A stretch of DNA of 64,000 nt from Bacillus subtilis (lineage in GTDB: Bacteria; Bacillota; Bacilli; Bacillales; Bacillaceae_C): contig NZ_VTQV01000012.1 of assembly GCF_008764245.1 (NCBI RefSeq), positions 25,548-89,547 on the forward strand, read 5' to 3'. Positions 25,811 through 36,380 of this stretch are shown one piece after another. The position numbers were made by a program, and so were the translations under genes. The notes under the pieces were generated by a model. That model saw nothing but the letters and a program-made list of their open reading frames with translations. It was not told the origin of the DNA and made no database searches. Position 1 is the stretch's first letter. The number at the start of each line of letters is the position of its first letter.

Positions 25811-28102
25811 TTAGTTATTTTTTACTGTTTGAAGCTGTTCCTCTCTTATTTCCTGTGCAACCTCAACCATGACTTTTAGAGCGGCAATCGTTTCTTCTTC
25901 TTTTCTTGTTTTTAACCCACAGTCAGGGTTAATCCAAAATTGTTTCACTGGAATAGTGGCGAGTGCTCGATAAATATTTTCTTTTAATTCTTCTTTAGCA
26001 GGTACACGTGGACTATGAATATCGTAAACTCCCAAGCCAATTTCCTTATTATACGTATTTTCTTCAAATGTCGAAATCAATTCCCCGTGGCTCCTTGATG
26101 TTTCAATCGAAATCACGTCTGCGTCTAAGCGATCGATAGCATCATAGATATCGCCAAAACTAGAGTAGCACATATGGGTATGAATTTGCGTACTGTTCTT
26201 CACTGTTGCTGTCGCTAGTTTAAAAGCATGAACAGCGTGGTTTAGGTAAGCTTCCCAATTTATTCTCTTTAATGGGAGTCCCTCACGCAAGGCTGGTTCA
26301 TCCACCTGAATGATTGTAATATTATTCGCTTCCAGTTCCTCAATTTCCTTACGCAGGGCAATAGCAATCTGATTTAGCACATCAAATTCAGAAATATCAT
26401 CACGCACAAATGACCAATTCAAAATCGTAACAGGACCTGTTAGCATTCCTTTTACATGCTTATCTGTCAATGATTGTGCATAGACGCTTTCTTTGACAGT
26501 CATTGGATGATCGAAGGAAACATCTCCGAAAATTAATGGAGGTTTGACACAACGTGATCCATAGGACTGCACCCAACCATATTTTGTCACTTGAAAACCA
26601 TTTAACTTTTCGCCAAAATATTCTACCATGTCTGTACGTTCAAATTCCCCATGTACCAAAACATCAAGACCAATCTCTTCTTGAATCTCAATCCATTTTT
26701 TTATTTCTTTGTTAATAAATTGCTCGTACTCTTGAGTAGATAAGTCGCCTTTTCTCCAGCGTAATCTTTGTTTCCGAACCTCGGCTGTTTGTGGTAAGCT
26801 GCCGATTGTAGTTGTTGGTAATAAAGGAAGTTGTAGTGCTTCCTGTTGTTCCAAAATTCTTTGTGAGAATGGAGATTGCCGTTCCGCTTGAACTTCTTGC
26901 AAGTCAACACCATTCTCCGATTTCCGACGATAATTAGACTGATTTAATCCTTGAATTGCTTCTGTACTTTCGTTTACTTCTTTACTGATTTTAGTTTTTC
27001 CGAATGTTAATCCGTCTGCCAGTATGGCAATTTCTTTTAATTTTTCATCTGCAAACGACAAACCAGCCTTAATAATAGGATCTAATGTGTGTTCTAGCTC
27101 TTTCGTTATAGGAACATGTAGCAACGAGCATGATGGCTGAATTATGATCCGGTCTTGTTCGACAATTTGCTGAATGATTTCTAATATGCCCCATGTTTGT
27201 TCTAAATCTTTTCGCCAAACATTCCTTCCATCAATGATACCAGCAAATAACACTTTATCCTGCGGAAAACCAAATTGGCGTATGACTTCCAATGCATCCC
27301 CGTGGACAAAATCAAGTCCAAAACCTGCAACAGGGAGATGAATCAACTCTTCATAATGATGGATCGACTCAAAATATGTTTGTAATACAAGCTTTAGGCT
27401 TGGCACTGCCTCTGCAATCGTTTGATAGGTTTGTTTGATGATAGGGATCTCTTCACCTGAAAGTTCTGTCACTAAAATCGGTTCATCTATTTGCACCCAT
27501 TCTACCCCGTCCGATTCTAACTCTTTTAAAATTTGAATATATAGTGGAAGAAACTTTTCTAATAGGGATGTGAATTCAGTTTCTTTATATCCTTTTCCAA
27601 GTTTCAAAAAGGAGATTGGTCCTAGTATGACAGGTTTCCCTTCAATCCCTAATTCCTCTTTTGCTTCTCTATAAAAAGTGAGTGGACGATTTTCTACTAA
27701 TATCGGTTTCGCATGATCAAATTCAGGTACGATATAGTGATAATTCGTATTAAACCATTTTGTCATTTCAGAAGCATATGCTTCCTTTGTTCCTCTAGCA
27801 ATCGCAAAGTATGTGTCTAATGAAGAGGCGGATAAACCATTATTTTGAAAACGTTCTGGAACAATCCCGAACATAAGCGCTGTATCCAACACATGATCAT
27901 AAAGGGAAAAATCTCCTACGGGAATTAAATCGATCCCCAATTCCTTCTGTTTTCTCAAACCATTCAAACGGACTTCTTTCGTGGTCGCTAATAATTCTTG
28001 TTGAGAAAGACTCCCATTCCAATACTTTTCTAATGCCTTTTTCCATTCACGCTGTTCCCCGATTCTTGGATAACCAATATTAGATGAAATTACTTGTGTC
28101 AT
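25811..28102 (-). CDS. metE: cobalamin-independent methionine synthase
   Basis: Transfers methyl from 5-methyltetrahydropteroyltri-glutamate to homocysteine, 763 residues, cytoplasmic. The C-terminal catalytic domain carries zinc ligands in [10 protein letters not shown] and NPDCGLKTR, and substrate-contact [15 protein letters not shown]. The N-terminal half is the evolutionarily duplicated folate-binding domain ([18 protein letters not shown] at the start). The ATG lies 20 bp after the yitJ stop, so both genes share the SAM riboswitch upstream of yitJ. MetE and YitJ together form a complete methyl-transfer module. Confidence 0.97.
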   Translation of the reverse strand: MTQVISSNIGYPRIGEQREWKKALEKYWNGSLSQQELLATTKEVRLNGLRKQKELGIDLIPVGDFSLYDHVLDTALMFGIVPERFQNNGLSASSLDTYFAIARGTKEAYASEMTKWFNTNYHYIVPEFDHAKPILVENRPLTFYREAKEELGIEGKPVILGPISFLKLGKGYKETEFTSLLEKFLPLYIQILKELESDGVEWVQIDEPILVTELSGEEIPIIKQTYQTIAEAVPSLKLVLQTYFESIHHYEELIHLPVAGFGLDFVHGDALEVIRQFGFPQDKVLFAGIIDGRNVWRKDLEQTWGILEIIQQIVEQDRIIIQPSCSLLHVPITKELEHTLDPIIKAGLSFADEKLKEIAILADGLTFGKTKISKEVNESTEAIQGLNQSNYRRKSENGVDLQEVQAERQSPFSQRILEQQEALQLPLLPTTTIGSLPQTAEVRKQRLRWRKGDLSTQEYEQFINKEIKKWIEIQEEIGLDVLVHGEFERTDMVEYFGEKLNGFQVTKYGWVQSYGSRCVKPPLIFGDVSFDHPMTVKESVYAQSLTDKHVKGMLTGPVTILNWSFVRDDISEFDVLNQIAIALRKEIEELEANNITIIQVDEPALREGLPLKRINWEAYLNHAVHAFKLATATVKNSTQIHTHMCYSSFGDIYDAIDRLDADVISIETSRSHGELISTFEENTYNKEIGLGVYDIHSPRVPAKEELKENIYRALATIPVKQFWINPDCGLKTRKEEETIAALKVMVEVAQEIREEQLQTVKNN

Positions 28103-28121
28103 GTGATATTCCTCCCGTTTT

Positions 28122-29966
28122 TCATTGTAGTATTTGTTTCTTTTGATTGCTTTTCGTTTTTTCTAGAATATAAGTCGCTAATTCAACCGATAATTCATAT
28201 TGGATAAAGGGTGTAATTAAGTAGAAACCTTTAAAATAATCAAATGCGACGTCGATTAATTCTTTGGCAATAGCGAGTCCTTCTTGCTTAGCTTGCATAG
28301 GATCCCCTTCTGTTTTGGCCATTCTTTCTCTTATATCATCCGGAAGTTTGATGCCTGGGACTTCGTTGTGCAAAAATTCTGCATTTCTTGCTGATACGAG
28401 CGGCATAATGCCGACATAAATCGGAGCAGTTATCTGTTTGGTTGCCTCTCCAACTTCCAAGATTTTTTCCTGAGAAAATATCGGTTGGGTTAAAAAATAA
28501 TCAGCTCCATACTTTACTTTTTTCTCCATGCGCTCAACTGATTTCCCAAGATTACGAACATTCGGATTAAACGCTGCCGCAACATGGAATTGGGTTCTCT
28601 GCTTTAAAGACTTCCCAGAAAAGGAAATCCCCTCATTAAATTGTTTGATCAGTTTAATCAATTCAAAAGATGTTGCATCATAGACAGATGTTGCGCCAGG
28701 GAAATCTCCAATTTTAGTCGGATCACCTGTGATAGCCAATATATCACGAATTCCAGCCGTATGCAGACCCATAAGATGTGATTGTAATCCGATTAAATTT
28801 CGATCCCGACAAGTAATATGAACCAGTGAGCTTAATCCAACCTTCTTTTTAACAAGAGATGCCATTGTCGCATTACATATTCTTGGTGAAGCAAGGGAGT
28901 TATCTGCTAAAGTTAATCCATCTACTCCAGCTTCTTTTAAGGCTTGTGCTCCCTTGAAAAAGGGATCTGTATCCAGGTGTTTAGGTGTATCTAATTCTAC
29001 AATAATAGAGCGATCGACCTGAATTTTCTCGAAAAGAGATGGTTCCTTTTCAAGATGTCGCTCTCTAATAAAAATCGGCTTTTGTTTGATGATCTGCTTC
29101 TCTTCAATCGGTACTAAATATTGGCGTCCTTTTACCAATGCTTGGATATGCTCTGGGGTTGTTCCACAACAGCCTCCGATTAAACGCACTCCCTGATCGC
29201 GGAAACGTCGAACAAATTCTATGAAGTAATTCGGCTCGGTTTTGTACGTAAATTTACCATCTTCATATTCTGGCAAACTTGCATTTGGATAGGCCGCTAA
29301 AAAAGCTGTCTTCGAAAGTGGAACAGACTCTAAGGCTCGCACCATATGATAAGGACCGAGACGGCAATTGATGCCAACGACATCAGCCCCTAAAGTATCG
29401 AGCTGTTTTAAAGCTTCTTCAAGTGGTGTACCATTCTGAAGCACGCCAGGTTCATGCATCGTGACATTGGCTATGATCGGTAAATTCGTCTCATCACGAG
29501 CCATTTTTAAGACGGTCGTTAATTCTTCTAAATCATAATACGTCTCTAAGATAAGTCCATCTACTCCTTCGAGTAGCAATGCATATAACTGTTCTCGAAA
29601 ACCGCGTTTTATTTCCTCTGTTACACTAGCGTGAAGACCTGCCCCATGAATGCCGCCAATTGTTCCTAGTACAAAGGCCACTTCCCCTGCTGCCTTTTTC
29701 GCAAGACGGACGGCAGCTCTGTTAATTTTGCTCACTTCCTCTTCCAATCCATATCTCGATAGTTTCAAATAATTGGCGCCATATGTATTCGTTTGAATCA
29801 CATCAGCTCCAGCTTCAACATAGGCATTATGTATCCGCAATACTTCATCAGGATGTGTAAGGTTTAATTGATCAAAACAACGATCAATGCCATACGAATA
29901 TAAAAGAGTCCCTGCGGCGCCATCCCCAATTAAAATATCCGTTTTGAGACGTTCTAATAATCCCAA
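28122..29966 (-). CDS. yitJ: bifunctional homocysteine methyltransferase / methylene-THF reductase
   Basis: Fusion of an N-terminal homocysteine S-methyltransferase domain (about residues 1-290) and a C-terminal 5,10-methylenetetrahydrofolate reductase domain (about 320-600), 614 residues. Zinc cysteines of the first domain are visible in GINCRLGP and [10 protein letters not shown]. The MTHFR part has [11 protein letters not shown] and [11 protein letters not shown]. subtilis YitJ has the same architecture. The start is a TTG with GGAGGG upstream. It provides 5-methyl-THF for MetE, the next gene. Controlled by a SAM-I riboswitch. Confidence 0.95.
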   Translation of the reverse strand: MGLLERLKTDILIGDGAAGTLLYSYGIDRCFDQLNLTHPDEVLRIHNAYVEAGADVIQTNTYGANYLKLSRYGLEEEVSKINRAAVRLAKKAAGEVAFVLGTIGGIHGAGLHASVTEEIKRGFREQLYALLLEGVDGLILETYYDLEELTTVLKMARDETNLPIIANVTMHEPGVLQNGTPLEEALKQLDTLGADVVGINCRLGPYHMVRALESVPLSKTAFLAAYPNASLPEYEDGKFTYKTEPNYFIEFVRRFRDQGVRLIGGCCGTTPEHIQALVKGRQYLVPIEEKQIIKQKPIFIRERHLEKEPSLFEKIQVDRSIIVELDTPKHLDTDPFFKGAQALKEAGVDGLTLADNSLASPRICNATMASLVKKKVGLSSLVHITCRDRNLIGLQSHLMGLHTAGIRDILAITGDPTKIGDFPGATSVYDATSFELIKLIKQFNEGISFSGKSLKQRTQFHVAAAFNPNVRNLGKSVERMEKKVKYGADYFLTQPIFSQEKILEVGEATKQITAPIYVGIMPLVSARNAEFLHNEVPGIKLPDDIRERMAKTEGDPMQAKQEGLAIAKELIDVAFDYFKGFYLITPFIQYELSVELATYILEKTKSNQKKQILQ

Positions 29967-30003
29967 TAAACGACCCTCCTCAAACTATTATTTAAAATTT
30001 TTT

Positions 30004-30071
30004 GGAGTGAGGCTCTTTTATCGCATAGCCACATCTTCTTGGGCTATTCTCCATACAAAAAGAGCCTACTC
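30004..30071. other. long stem-loop in yitJ leader
   Basis: GGAGTGAGGCTCTTTT (30004-30019) pairs with AAAAGAGCCTACTCC (30057-30071), with an inner ATAGCC/GGGCTAT helix. It lies between the riboswitch and the yitJ ribosome binding site. The minus-strand downstream sequence is AAAAAATTTT rather than a clean T run, so termination there is uncertain. Confidence 0.55.
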
Positions 30072-30074
30072 CGA

Positions 30075-30215
30075 CAAGAAGAAGGCCCTTTTAATGAAAA
30101 GGATTCTTCTTATCTTTCAAGTTGTCTCCAACTTGCTGGATTTAGCACCTTTCCATAAAAATGGTGGTTGCTGAGGCGTCTACGGGCCATTCCCTCGACC
30201 TCTCTTGATAAGAAT
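30075..30215 (-). promoter_or_regulatory. SAM-I (S-box) riboswitch upstream of yitJ
   Basis: Minus strand contains the S-box signature: CTTATCAAGAGAGGTCGAGG, then GGCCCGTAGACGCCTCAGC, AACC, GGTGCTAAATCC, AGCAAG and the closing GAAAGATAAG. A hairpin AAGAAG..CCTTTT/AAAAGG..CTTCTT (30075-30110) follows as expression platform. Binding of S-adenosylmethionine is expected to cause early termination and shut down yitJ-metE. Confidence 0.95.
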
Positions 30216-30349
30216 GAAATCATTATTCAATTTTTTGTTTCACAATTCGTTAAGGATTAAAAATTAACTATACTAATATTATAGGCTTAATTAGGTTAAA
30301 AAACAAGAGGGAATTTAATTTATTTTTAAAATTTTTATTTAGCTATTTA

Positions 30350-32074
30350 TTAATCATGAAAATCCAAGCCTGAATGAACCTCTTTTACATATCCTGAACG
30401 AATGACGAAGTCGCCAAATCGTTCCTGTTCTTTTCGTTCTTTCGCAAAATGATGGATAATCGGCTCTAATTCGCTTAATATTTCTTTCTCTCCAATATTT
30501 TCACGATAAAGTTTATTTAAACGATCTCCGGTAAAACCGCCGCCTAAATAAACATTATATTTTCCGGGGGCTTTTCCTACAAAGCCAATTTCCGCTAATG
30601 CTGGCCTCGAACAACCGTTAGGGCAGCCGGACATGCGAATGACGATTTCTTCCTCGCGAAGACCTGCCTCATCTAATATCAAATCAATTTTATCAAGTAA
30701 GGAAGGTAAATAACGTTCTGATTCGGCCATTGCAAGGCCGCAGGTTGGAAAAGCAACACAAGCCATTGAGTTTCTGCGTAAACCGGTATATTGCTCGCCG
30801 TCGGTCAAACCATATTGTTGAATCAATGCTTCTATTTGTGGTTTTAAAGTTTCTGGTATATTTCCAATGATTAAGTTTTGATTAGGAGTCAAACGAAAAT
30901 CTCCTGGATGAACTTTCGCTATTTCCCTTAAGCCTGTCATTAGTTTATAATGTTCCCAGTCTTTAATTCTTCCATTTTGGATAAAGAAAGTAAAATGCCA
31001 TTGGTCATTCAGTCCTTTTACCCAGCCATAACGATCCCGGTTATGATCAAACTGAAAGAATCTTGCTGGTTGCAACTCCCAGCCAAGTCGTGAATGCAGC
31101 TCCTCTAAAAGCCAAGGGATTCCTCGTTTATCAATTGTGTATTTGAACCGTGCATTTTTCCGAACAGATCGATTCCCGTAATCTCGCTGAATGGTGACAA
31201 TTTTTTCTGCTACATCAATCACTTGATCTGGCTTACAGAAGCCAATTATTCTCCCTATTTGCGGATAAGTTTCTTTATCCCCGTGGGTGGAGCCCATTCC
31301 TCCACCAACACTCACATTAAAACCTTGAAGTTGCTTGTTCTCTACAATAGCAATAAATCCAAGGTCTTGCGAGTAGACGTCAACATCATTAGATGGCGGA
31401 ACAGCAATGCCAATTTTAAACTTTCGTGGTAAATACGTAGGACCATATATCGGTTCAACTTCATCAGAATCCTTTGAAGTATCGACGACTTTTTCATTAT
31501 CCAGCCATATTTCATGATAAGCCTTTGTTTGCGGTGAAAGATATTGACTTAATTTTTTTGCCCATTCGTATACTTTCATATGAACTTCTGAGGCATATGG
31601 ATTTGGACTACACATGACATTTCGATTGACATCTCCACAAGCGGCAAGAGTTTCTAATAACGCTTCATTAATTTCTTTAAAAGCCTTTTTCATATTCCAC
31701 TTTAAGATCCCATGCATTTGAAAGGATTGTCTTGTCGTTAGTTTCAGACTGCCATTGGCATATTTATTTGCTAATTCATCCATTACAAGCCATTGTTGGG
31801 CTGATACGACTCCTCCAGCAGCCCTAACTCGAACCATAAATTGATAAGCTGGCTCTAATTTTTGTTTCTGTCGTTCAATTCGAAGATCTCGGTCATCTTG
31901 TAAGTAACTTCCATGAAATTTCATTAAACGATTATCATCATCAGGAATTCCTGCACTCATCTCATCTTTTAGCGTTTCAGCAAGTGATCCTCGTAAATAA
32001 TTACTTTCGATTTTTATCCGTTCCACATCACTAGGTGGTCCATCTTGTGTAGATGGGAAATGCTTCTTAGTCAA
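30350..32074 (-). CDS. cysI: sulfite reductase hemoprotein subunit
   Basis: Beta subunit of assimilatory NADPH-sulfite reductase, 574 residues, reducing sulfite to sulfide with six electrons at a siroheme-[4Fe-4S] centre. Cluster/siroheme cysteines appear in [14 protein letters not shown] and [26 protein letters not shown] segment near the N-terminal third and [10 protein letters not shown] are also typical. The start is a TTG with GGGAGAGG upstream, 25 bp after cysJ. Last gene of the long sulfate assimilation operon; siroheme genes lie upstream in the same transcript. Confidence 0.96.
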   Translation of the reverse strand: MTKKHFPSTQDGPPSDVERIKIESNYLRGSLAETLKDEMSAGIPDDDNRLMKFHGSYLQDDRDLRIERQKQKLEPAYQFMVRVRAAGGVVSAQQWLVMDELANKYANGSLKLTTRQSFQMHGILKWNMKKAFKEINEALLETLAACGDVNRNVMCSPNPYASEVHMKVYEWAKKLSQYLSPQTKAYHEIWLDNEKVVDTSKDSDEVEPIYGPTYLPRKFKIGIAVPPSNDVDVYSQDLGFIAIVENKQLQGFNVSVGGGMGSTHGDKETYPQIGRIIGFCKPDQVIDVAEKIVTIQRDYGNRSVRKNARFKYTIDKRGIPWLLEELHSRLGWELQPARFFQFDHNRDRYGWVKGLNDQWHFTFFIQNGRIKDWEHYKLMTGLREIAKVHPGDFRLTPNQNLIIGNIPETLKPQIEALIQQYGLTDGEQYTGLRRNSMACVAFPTCGLAMAESERYLPSLLDKIDLILDEAGLREEEIVIRMSGCPNGCSRPALAEIGFVGKAPGKYNVYLGGGFTGDRLNKLYRENIGEKEILSELEPIIHHFAKERKEQERFGDFVIRSGYVKEVHSGLDFHD

Positions 32075-32098
32075 GTGATCCTCTCTCCCTTCAATTTT

Positions 32099-33913
32099 TT
32101 AATATACATCTCGCTGATATCGTTTTTCCCTTAGCAATTGGGTGAGATATTCATTTGCTTCTTCAGAAGTCATCCCACCTTCCTCCTCTAAAATCATCAG
32201 AAGTGTCGTATGAACATCGTGAGCCATATGTTTCTCGTCTCCACAAATATATAGATAAGCTCCTTCTCTTAGCCATTTATATAGTTCTTGCTTTTTTTCC
32301 AGCATGCGATGCTGCACATAGACTTTTTCTTCCGTATCACGAGAAAAAGCGATATCCATCCTAGTAAGAACCCCCATTTTTAGCCATCTTTGCCAATCGA
32401 TTTGATAGAGAAAATCTGTCACGTAATGCTGATCTCCAAAGAATAACCAACTTTTTCCTGGAGCTTCAACTGCTTCTCTTTCCTCCAAAAACGATCTAAA
32501 GGGGGCGATCCCTGTCCCAGGACCAATCATGATAATCGGAGCACTTGGATCTTCAGGTAAATGGAAATTAGGGTTTTCATGAACATAGACAGGCAAATAA
32601 TCACCAGGAAGGACACGTTCCGCACACTGGATCGAACAAACTCCATGGCGAGTTCGCTCATGTGCTTCATATCGAACTGCTCCAATCGTAAGATGTACTT
32701 CCTCTGGATTGGCTTCGTAACTACTAGCAATGGAGTATAAACGGGCTGGTAATTTTCTTAGAATGGCAATAAATTGGGCAGCTTGTAGATCCCATGGCGC
32801 AAAATCGCGAATGACATCAACGAGATCTCGCCCTTCCATATACGTTTGAAGCTTCTGTTTATTTTCCGATTGTAGTAGTTCAGTTAATCTTTCGTTAGGA
32901 TGAATTTGCGATAATTTCTCAAGTAACGGTTTCGTTAAGACTGTCAATTCATAATGGTGTTTTAATGCTTCATGAAGGGAACATGTCTCTCCTTGTTTGT
33001 TGAATGGAACTAGTTCATCCTGGTCCCATCCCATCTCGTTTATAATAAGGTCCACTAGTTCGGGGTTATTTTCTGGGAATATCCCTAAGCTATCTCCCGG
33101 TTTAAAAGTAAAACCAGATCCTTCGATCGATAATTCAAGATGCCGTGTTTCTTTATTCGATCCCCGGCCATTTAGGTTGATATTTTCTAATACTTCTGCC
33201 TTGAAAGGGTTCCGACGTGAATAGGTTGATCCACTGTTAGGCAAAACGGATATAGAGCTTAGGGACTGGGATGAACCTGATGTCCCCTCTCCTGTTTCAT
33301 TTAAATATTTTACAACTGTACCTAGCCACTCAGCTGCTGGGTCATCAAAATCTAAATCACAATCGACCCTTGGTGTTACTCTTTTCGCACCTAATTCTTC
33401 CAATCGTTGATCGATTTTTTTGCCTGTTTCACAGAAAAACTCGTATGAGCTATCTCCAAGCGAAAGGACTGAAAAGGATAAATCATCTAATTTCGGTGCT
33501 CTTCGACTAAATAAATACTCGTAAAAAGAGATGGCATTGTCCGGGGGATCCCCCTCCCCATGGGTACTGACAATAAGAAATAAATAGGAGAGCTTTTTTA
33601 ACTGGGTTGATTTAAATTCGTTCATGGAAGAAAGGGTGACTTTATATCCTTGGCTGCCCAATGTTTCCGATAGCTCTCCTGCCAATCTTTGACAATTTCC
33701 TGTTTGGGAACCATAAAGGACAGTCACTTCTTTGGTGTTAGTTTGATTCTGAGTTGCTGCCCCCGGCTTCATATCTAACGCCGTATTTCCATAATATGCC
33801 GTTAAATATCCACTTAACCATAATTGCTGCCCTTCTGTTAAGGTCGGGAGAATTTGATTCAGCACCTCAATTTGCTCTTGACTAAAAGGACTATTGATTG
33901 CTTGAAGTTGCAA
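32099..33913 (-). CDS. cysJ: sulfite reductase flavoprotein subunit
   Basis: Alpha subunit of NADPH-sulfite reductase, 604 residues, passing electrons from NADPH via FAD and FMN to CysI. The N-terminal flavodoxin domain has TVLYGSQTGNCQRLA and STHGEGDPPDNA. The FAD domain has ARLYSIASS and HGVCS. The NADPH domain has MIGPGTGIAPFRSFLEE and YICGD. The TTG at 33913 is chosen: AGGTGG lies six bases upstream and the start MQLQAINSP aligns with B. subtilis CysJ. An ATG at 33919 abuts the ribosome binding site and is less likely. Confidence 0.95.
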   Translation of the reverse strand: MQLQAINSPFSQEQIEVLNQILPTLTEGQQLWLSGYLTAYYGNTALDMKPGAATQNQTNTKEVTVLYGSQTGNCQRLAGELSETLGSQGYKVTLSSMNEFKSTQLKKLSYLFLIVSTHGEGDPPDNAISFYEYLFSRRAPKLDDLSFSVLSLGDSSYEFFCETGKKIDQRLEELGAKRVTPRVDCDLDFDDPAAEWLGTVVKYLNETGEGTSGSSQSLSSISVLPNSGSTYSRRNPFKAEVLENINLNGRGSNKETRHLELSIEGSGFTFKPGDSLGIFPENNPELVDLIINEMGWDQDELVPFNKQGETCSLHEALKHHYELTVLTKPLLEKLSQIHPNERLTELLQSENKQKLQTYMEGRDLVDVIRDFAPWDLQAAQFIAILRKLPARLYSIASSYEANPEEVHLTIGAVRYEAHERTRHGVCSIQCAERVLPGDYLPVYVHENPNFHLPEDPSAPIIMIGPGTGIAPFRSFLEEREAVEAPGKSWLFFGDQHYVTDFLYQIDWQRWLKMGVLTRMDIAFSRDTEEKVYVQHRMLEKKQELYKWLREGAYLYICGDEKHMAHDVHTTLLMILEEEGGMTSEEANEYLTQLLREKRYQRDVY

Positions 33914-33961
33914 AAACATCCACCTCACACTTTAAAAATCAAATGTTTAATCAGCCGCCAA

Positions 33962-34108
33962 TTATTTCAAGCGAACTTTTTCATTTTTTTCAATTTGAAC
34001 CACATGTTGATCTTGTACAACTAATGTTATAGATCCATACTTCATCGTATTGAGATATTCTTTCACAACCTCAATCGCCTTTTCAAAATTTTCCTTTTGT
34101 TTACTCAT
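33962..34108 (-). CDS. DUF2292 small protein (YezD-like)
   Basis: Short gene of 48 residues starting MSKQKENFEK and continuing KYGSITLVVQDQHVVQIEKN. It matches the small DUF2292 proteins (YezD type) that often accompany cysJI or sulfur genes. Its function is unknown. The ATG overlaps the sirC stop by eight bases (ATGAGTAA), and the stop lies 48 bp before cysJ, so it belongs to the operon. It is easily missed because of its size. Confidence 0.8.
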   Translation of the reverse strand: MSKQKENFEKAIEVVKEYLNTMKYGSITLVVQDQHVVQIEKNEKVRLK

Positions 34109-34718
34109 TGGATTCACTCACTTTCTCTAAAAAATCTTTTTTCTTTTCCGCCGAGTTTCGATAATCTTTGTGTGTGATTTCTTTTAATAACTTTTTTCGT
34201 TGCTCTATATCTGTTACATGATCTTTTACTGTTTGCCGAGCACGTGACAGGAAATCAAGATATTCTTCCATTGACTGGCCATACATTTTACCGATCTCAT
34301 TGCGGATCGTTTTAGCAAGATAAGGACTGGTGCCATTTGTCGATACAGTAATCGTCAAATCTCCTCTTGATAATTTTGCCGGCACATGGAAATTCCCCAA
34401 GTCTTGTTGATCGACGACATTCAGTAATTGCCCTTCGGACACACACTTGCTGACTCTTTGATTCACTTCCTTTTGATTAGTGGCCGCGATCACGATAAAG
34501 GCATTCGCTAAATCTAAGGGCTGAAATTCCCGCTTAATCCAATGGATTTTCCCTACTTGATAATAGGTATAGAGCTTGGGATCAAGAGCAGGGCTGACGA
34601 CTGTTACTTTAGCATTCGCTTCTAGCAAATGAATCACTTTCCGCAAGGCAACAGTACCACCGCCAATGACAACAGCTTGCTTACCTGACAACTGAAGCAT
34701 GATCGGATAGGGAGGCAT
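34101..34718 (-). CDS. sirC: precorrin-2 dehydrogenase
   Basis: NAD-dependent oxidation of precorrin-2 to sirohydrochlorin in siroheme synthesis, 205 residues. The Rossmann start LSGKQAVVIGGGTVALRK binds NAD, and VIAATNQKEVNQRVS and NVVDQQDLGNFHVPA are typical of the SirC/CysG-N family. TVSTNGTSPYLAKTIR follows. Equivalent to B. subtilis YlnF. Start overlaps the sirB stop closely (TAG TATG), indicating coupled translation. Siroheme is the cofactor for CysI downstream. Confidence 0.93.
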   Translation of the reverse strand: MPPYPIMLQLSGKQAVVIGGGTVALRKVIHLLEANAKVTVVSPALDPKLYTYYQVGKIHWIKREFQPLDLANAFIVIAATNQKEVNQRVSKCVSEGQLLNVVDQQDLGNFHVPAKLSRGDLTITVSTNGTSPYLAKTIRNEIGKMYGQSMEEYLDFLSRARQTVKDHVTDIEQRKKLLKEITHKDYRNSAEKKKDFLEKVSESNE

Positions 34719-34719
34719 A

Positions 34720-35481
34720 CTAAATCACCCACTGCTTCTCTTTATAGTGAAGCAATTCATCGATACGCTCTGAGAGAATTTTAGGTACAGCTGAATGATG
34801 TCCTAATGTTTCACATAGAATGATTTGTTTCGATCCATCGTTTGCTTCTTCGATTTTCCGTTTTATCCCATTCATTAATAATCCACTAAATAATAAATAA
34901 GGTAGGATATATATTTGTTTCTTTTCTCCCTTTATTAGATCCCATAGTGCCTCATCAAAAGTCGGACTTGCCCCATAAAGAAAACAAATATGAACTTTAG
35001 GTAATGCGTACTTTTTTTCAAATTGACGTGCAATTTCAGTGAGATCGCGTTTGACATCTGGGTCGCTGCTTCCTCTCCCAACCACGAGGATCTTTGCATC
35101 TTCAAAATTCTCACTTGCTCGTTCTGTTAATCGATCAAATAGGCAATCTATTAATTTTGGATGAATACCTATGGGAGACCCATAAATGAATTCAATTTGA
35201 GGGTATTTACTTTTTGCTTGTTCCAATTCATATGGGATATCCTTTTTTGCATGAACAGCTGTTAAAAGAAGGATAGGAACAACTGCAATACGGGTTGCCC
35301 CTTTTTTGACACAGCTTTCAATTCCTTCCGTTATACTAGGTTTTGCAAGTTCTAGGAAACAAAGTTCTTGGATCTTCAAATTTATATTTCTACGGCATTG
35401 GTCGATAAACTGGATAGCTTCCTCTACCCCTTCTCTTGAACGACTGCCGTGGCCAATATAGAGGACAGCTTGCATCGACAT
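34720..35481 (-). CDS. sirB: sirohydrochlorin ferrochelatase
   Basis: CbiX/SirB-type chelatase, about 253 residues, inserting Fe2+ into sirohydrochlorin to give siroheme. The N-terminal AVLYIGHGSRSREGVEEA provides the metal-binding histidine. A second chelatase half follows with LVVGRGSSDPDVKRD. PILLLTAVHAKKDIP carries a further conserved histidine. The ATG at 35481 follows GGAGGAGG; an upstream in-frame start would overlap sumT. Equivalent to B. subtilis YlnE. Middle gene of sumT-sirB-sirC. Confidence 0.93.
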   Translation of the reverse strand: MSMQAVLYIGHGSRSREGVEEAIQFIDQCRRNINLKIQELCFLELAKPSITEGIESCVKKGATRIAVVPILLLTAVHAKKDIPYELEQAKSKYPQIEFIYGSPIGIHPKLIDCLFDRLTERASENFEDAKILVVGRGSSDPDVKRDLTEIARQFEKKYALPKVHICFLYGASPTFDEALWDLIKGEKKQIYILPYLLFSGLLMNGIKRKIEEANDGSKQIILCETLGHHSAVPKILSERIDELLHYKEKQWVI

Positions 35482-35497
35482 CCAATCCTCCTCCTTT

Positions 35498-36274
35498 TCA
35501 CCCAATGACTGGTAATGGATCATAAGGTTCTAGAGTTTGTTCGAACCATTGAATATTTTCACGTAAACGAACTACTTCGCCGATAATAATCATACTTGGA
35601 TTCTTCATTTTTTCACTAGCTGCTATATCCTCTATTGTCTCAAGTGTTCCAGTTATTGTTTTTTGTACATTGGTTGTACCCCAATAAATCATCGCTACTG
35701 GTGTATGAGGAGAGCGCCCAGCCTTGATTAATTGATTACTAATATTAGGTAATTGGCGAACGCCCATATAAATAACGAGTGTATCTACTCCAAGGGCTAG
35801 ATTTTTCCATTGTATCGTATCATCATTACCTGGCTTTGTATGACCAGTGATAATGGCAAAACTAGAGCTAAAATCACGATGGGTGACAGGGATTCCTGCA
35901 TAAGCGGGGGCCGCGATTCCAGAAGTGATTCCTGGAACAATTTCAAATGGGATTCCGTGTTCAGCCAAAGTTTGTGCTTCTTCCGCCCCTCGACCAAAAA
36001 TAAAAGGATCTCCTCCTTTTAAGCGAGTGACAATTTTCCCTCTTTTTGCATATTCAACAAGTTGTTGATTGATTATTTCTTGTTTATTTTGATGAAATCC
36101 GGGAATTTTACCTACAAAAATCAGTTCAGCACCTTTTTTTGCGTGCAGAAGAAGTTCTTTATTGATTAGGCGATCATACAAAATAACATCTGCGCACTTG
36201 ATACAATTGAGTCCTTTGACGGTGATCAGGTCTAGATCTCCCGGACCTGCTCCGACAATAAAAACCTTCCCCAT
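35498..36274 (-). CDS. sumT: uroporphyrinogen-III C-methyltransferase
   Basis: SAM-dependent methyltransferase converting uroporphyrinogen III to precorrin-2, 258 residues, first dedicated step of siroheme synthesis. Motifs are VGAGPGDLDLITVKG at the N-terminus, YDRLINKELL, LKGGDPFIFGRGAEEA, VPGITSGIAAPAYAGIPVTHR and the central ITGH. Equivalent to B. subtilis YlnD. The ATG has AAGGAGG upstream. It lies about 107 bp downstream of sat and just before sirB, consistent with one transcript. Confidence 0.95.
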   Translation of the reverse strand: MGKVFIVGAGPGDLDLITVKGLNCIKCADVILYDRLINKELLLHAKKGAELIFVGKIPGFHQNKQEIINQQLVEYAKRGKIVTRLKGGDPFIFGRGAEEAQTLAEHGIPFEIVPGITSGIAAPAYAGIPVTHRDFSSSFAIITGHTKPGNDDTIQWKNLALGVDTLVIYMGVRQLPNISNQLIKAGRSPHTPVAMIYWGTTNVQKTITGTLETIEDIAASEKMKNPSMIIIGEVVRLRENIQWFEQTLEPYDPLPVIG

Positions 36275-36380
36275 AATAGACTGAACCTCCTTTTCCCTTT
36301 TCAGAAAGACCTTTTGTCAAGCTGAACTATAAGATGGGGATGAAAATACATGCTATCCACCTTCTCTTACATTCACTTGT

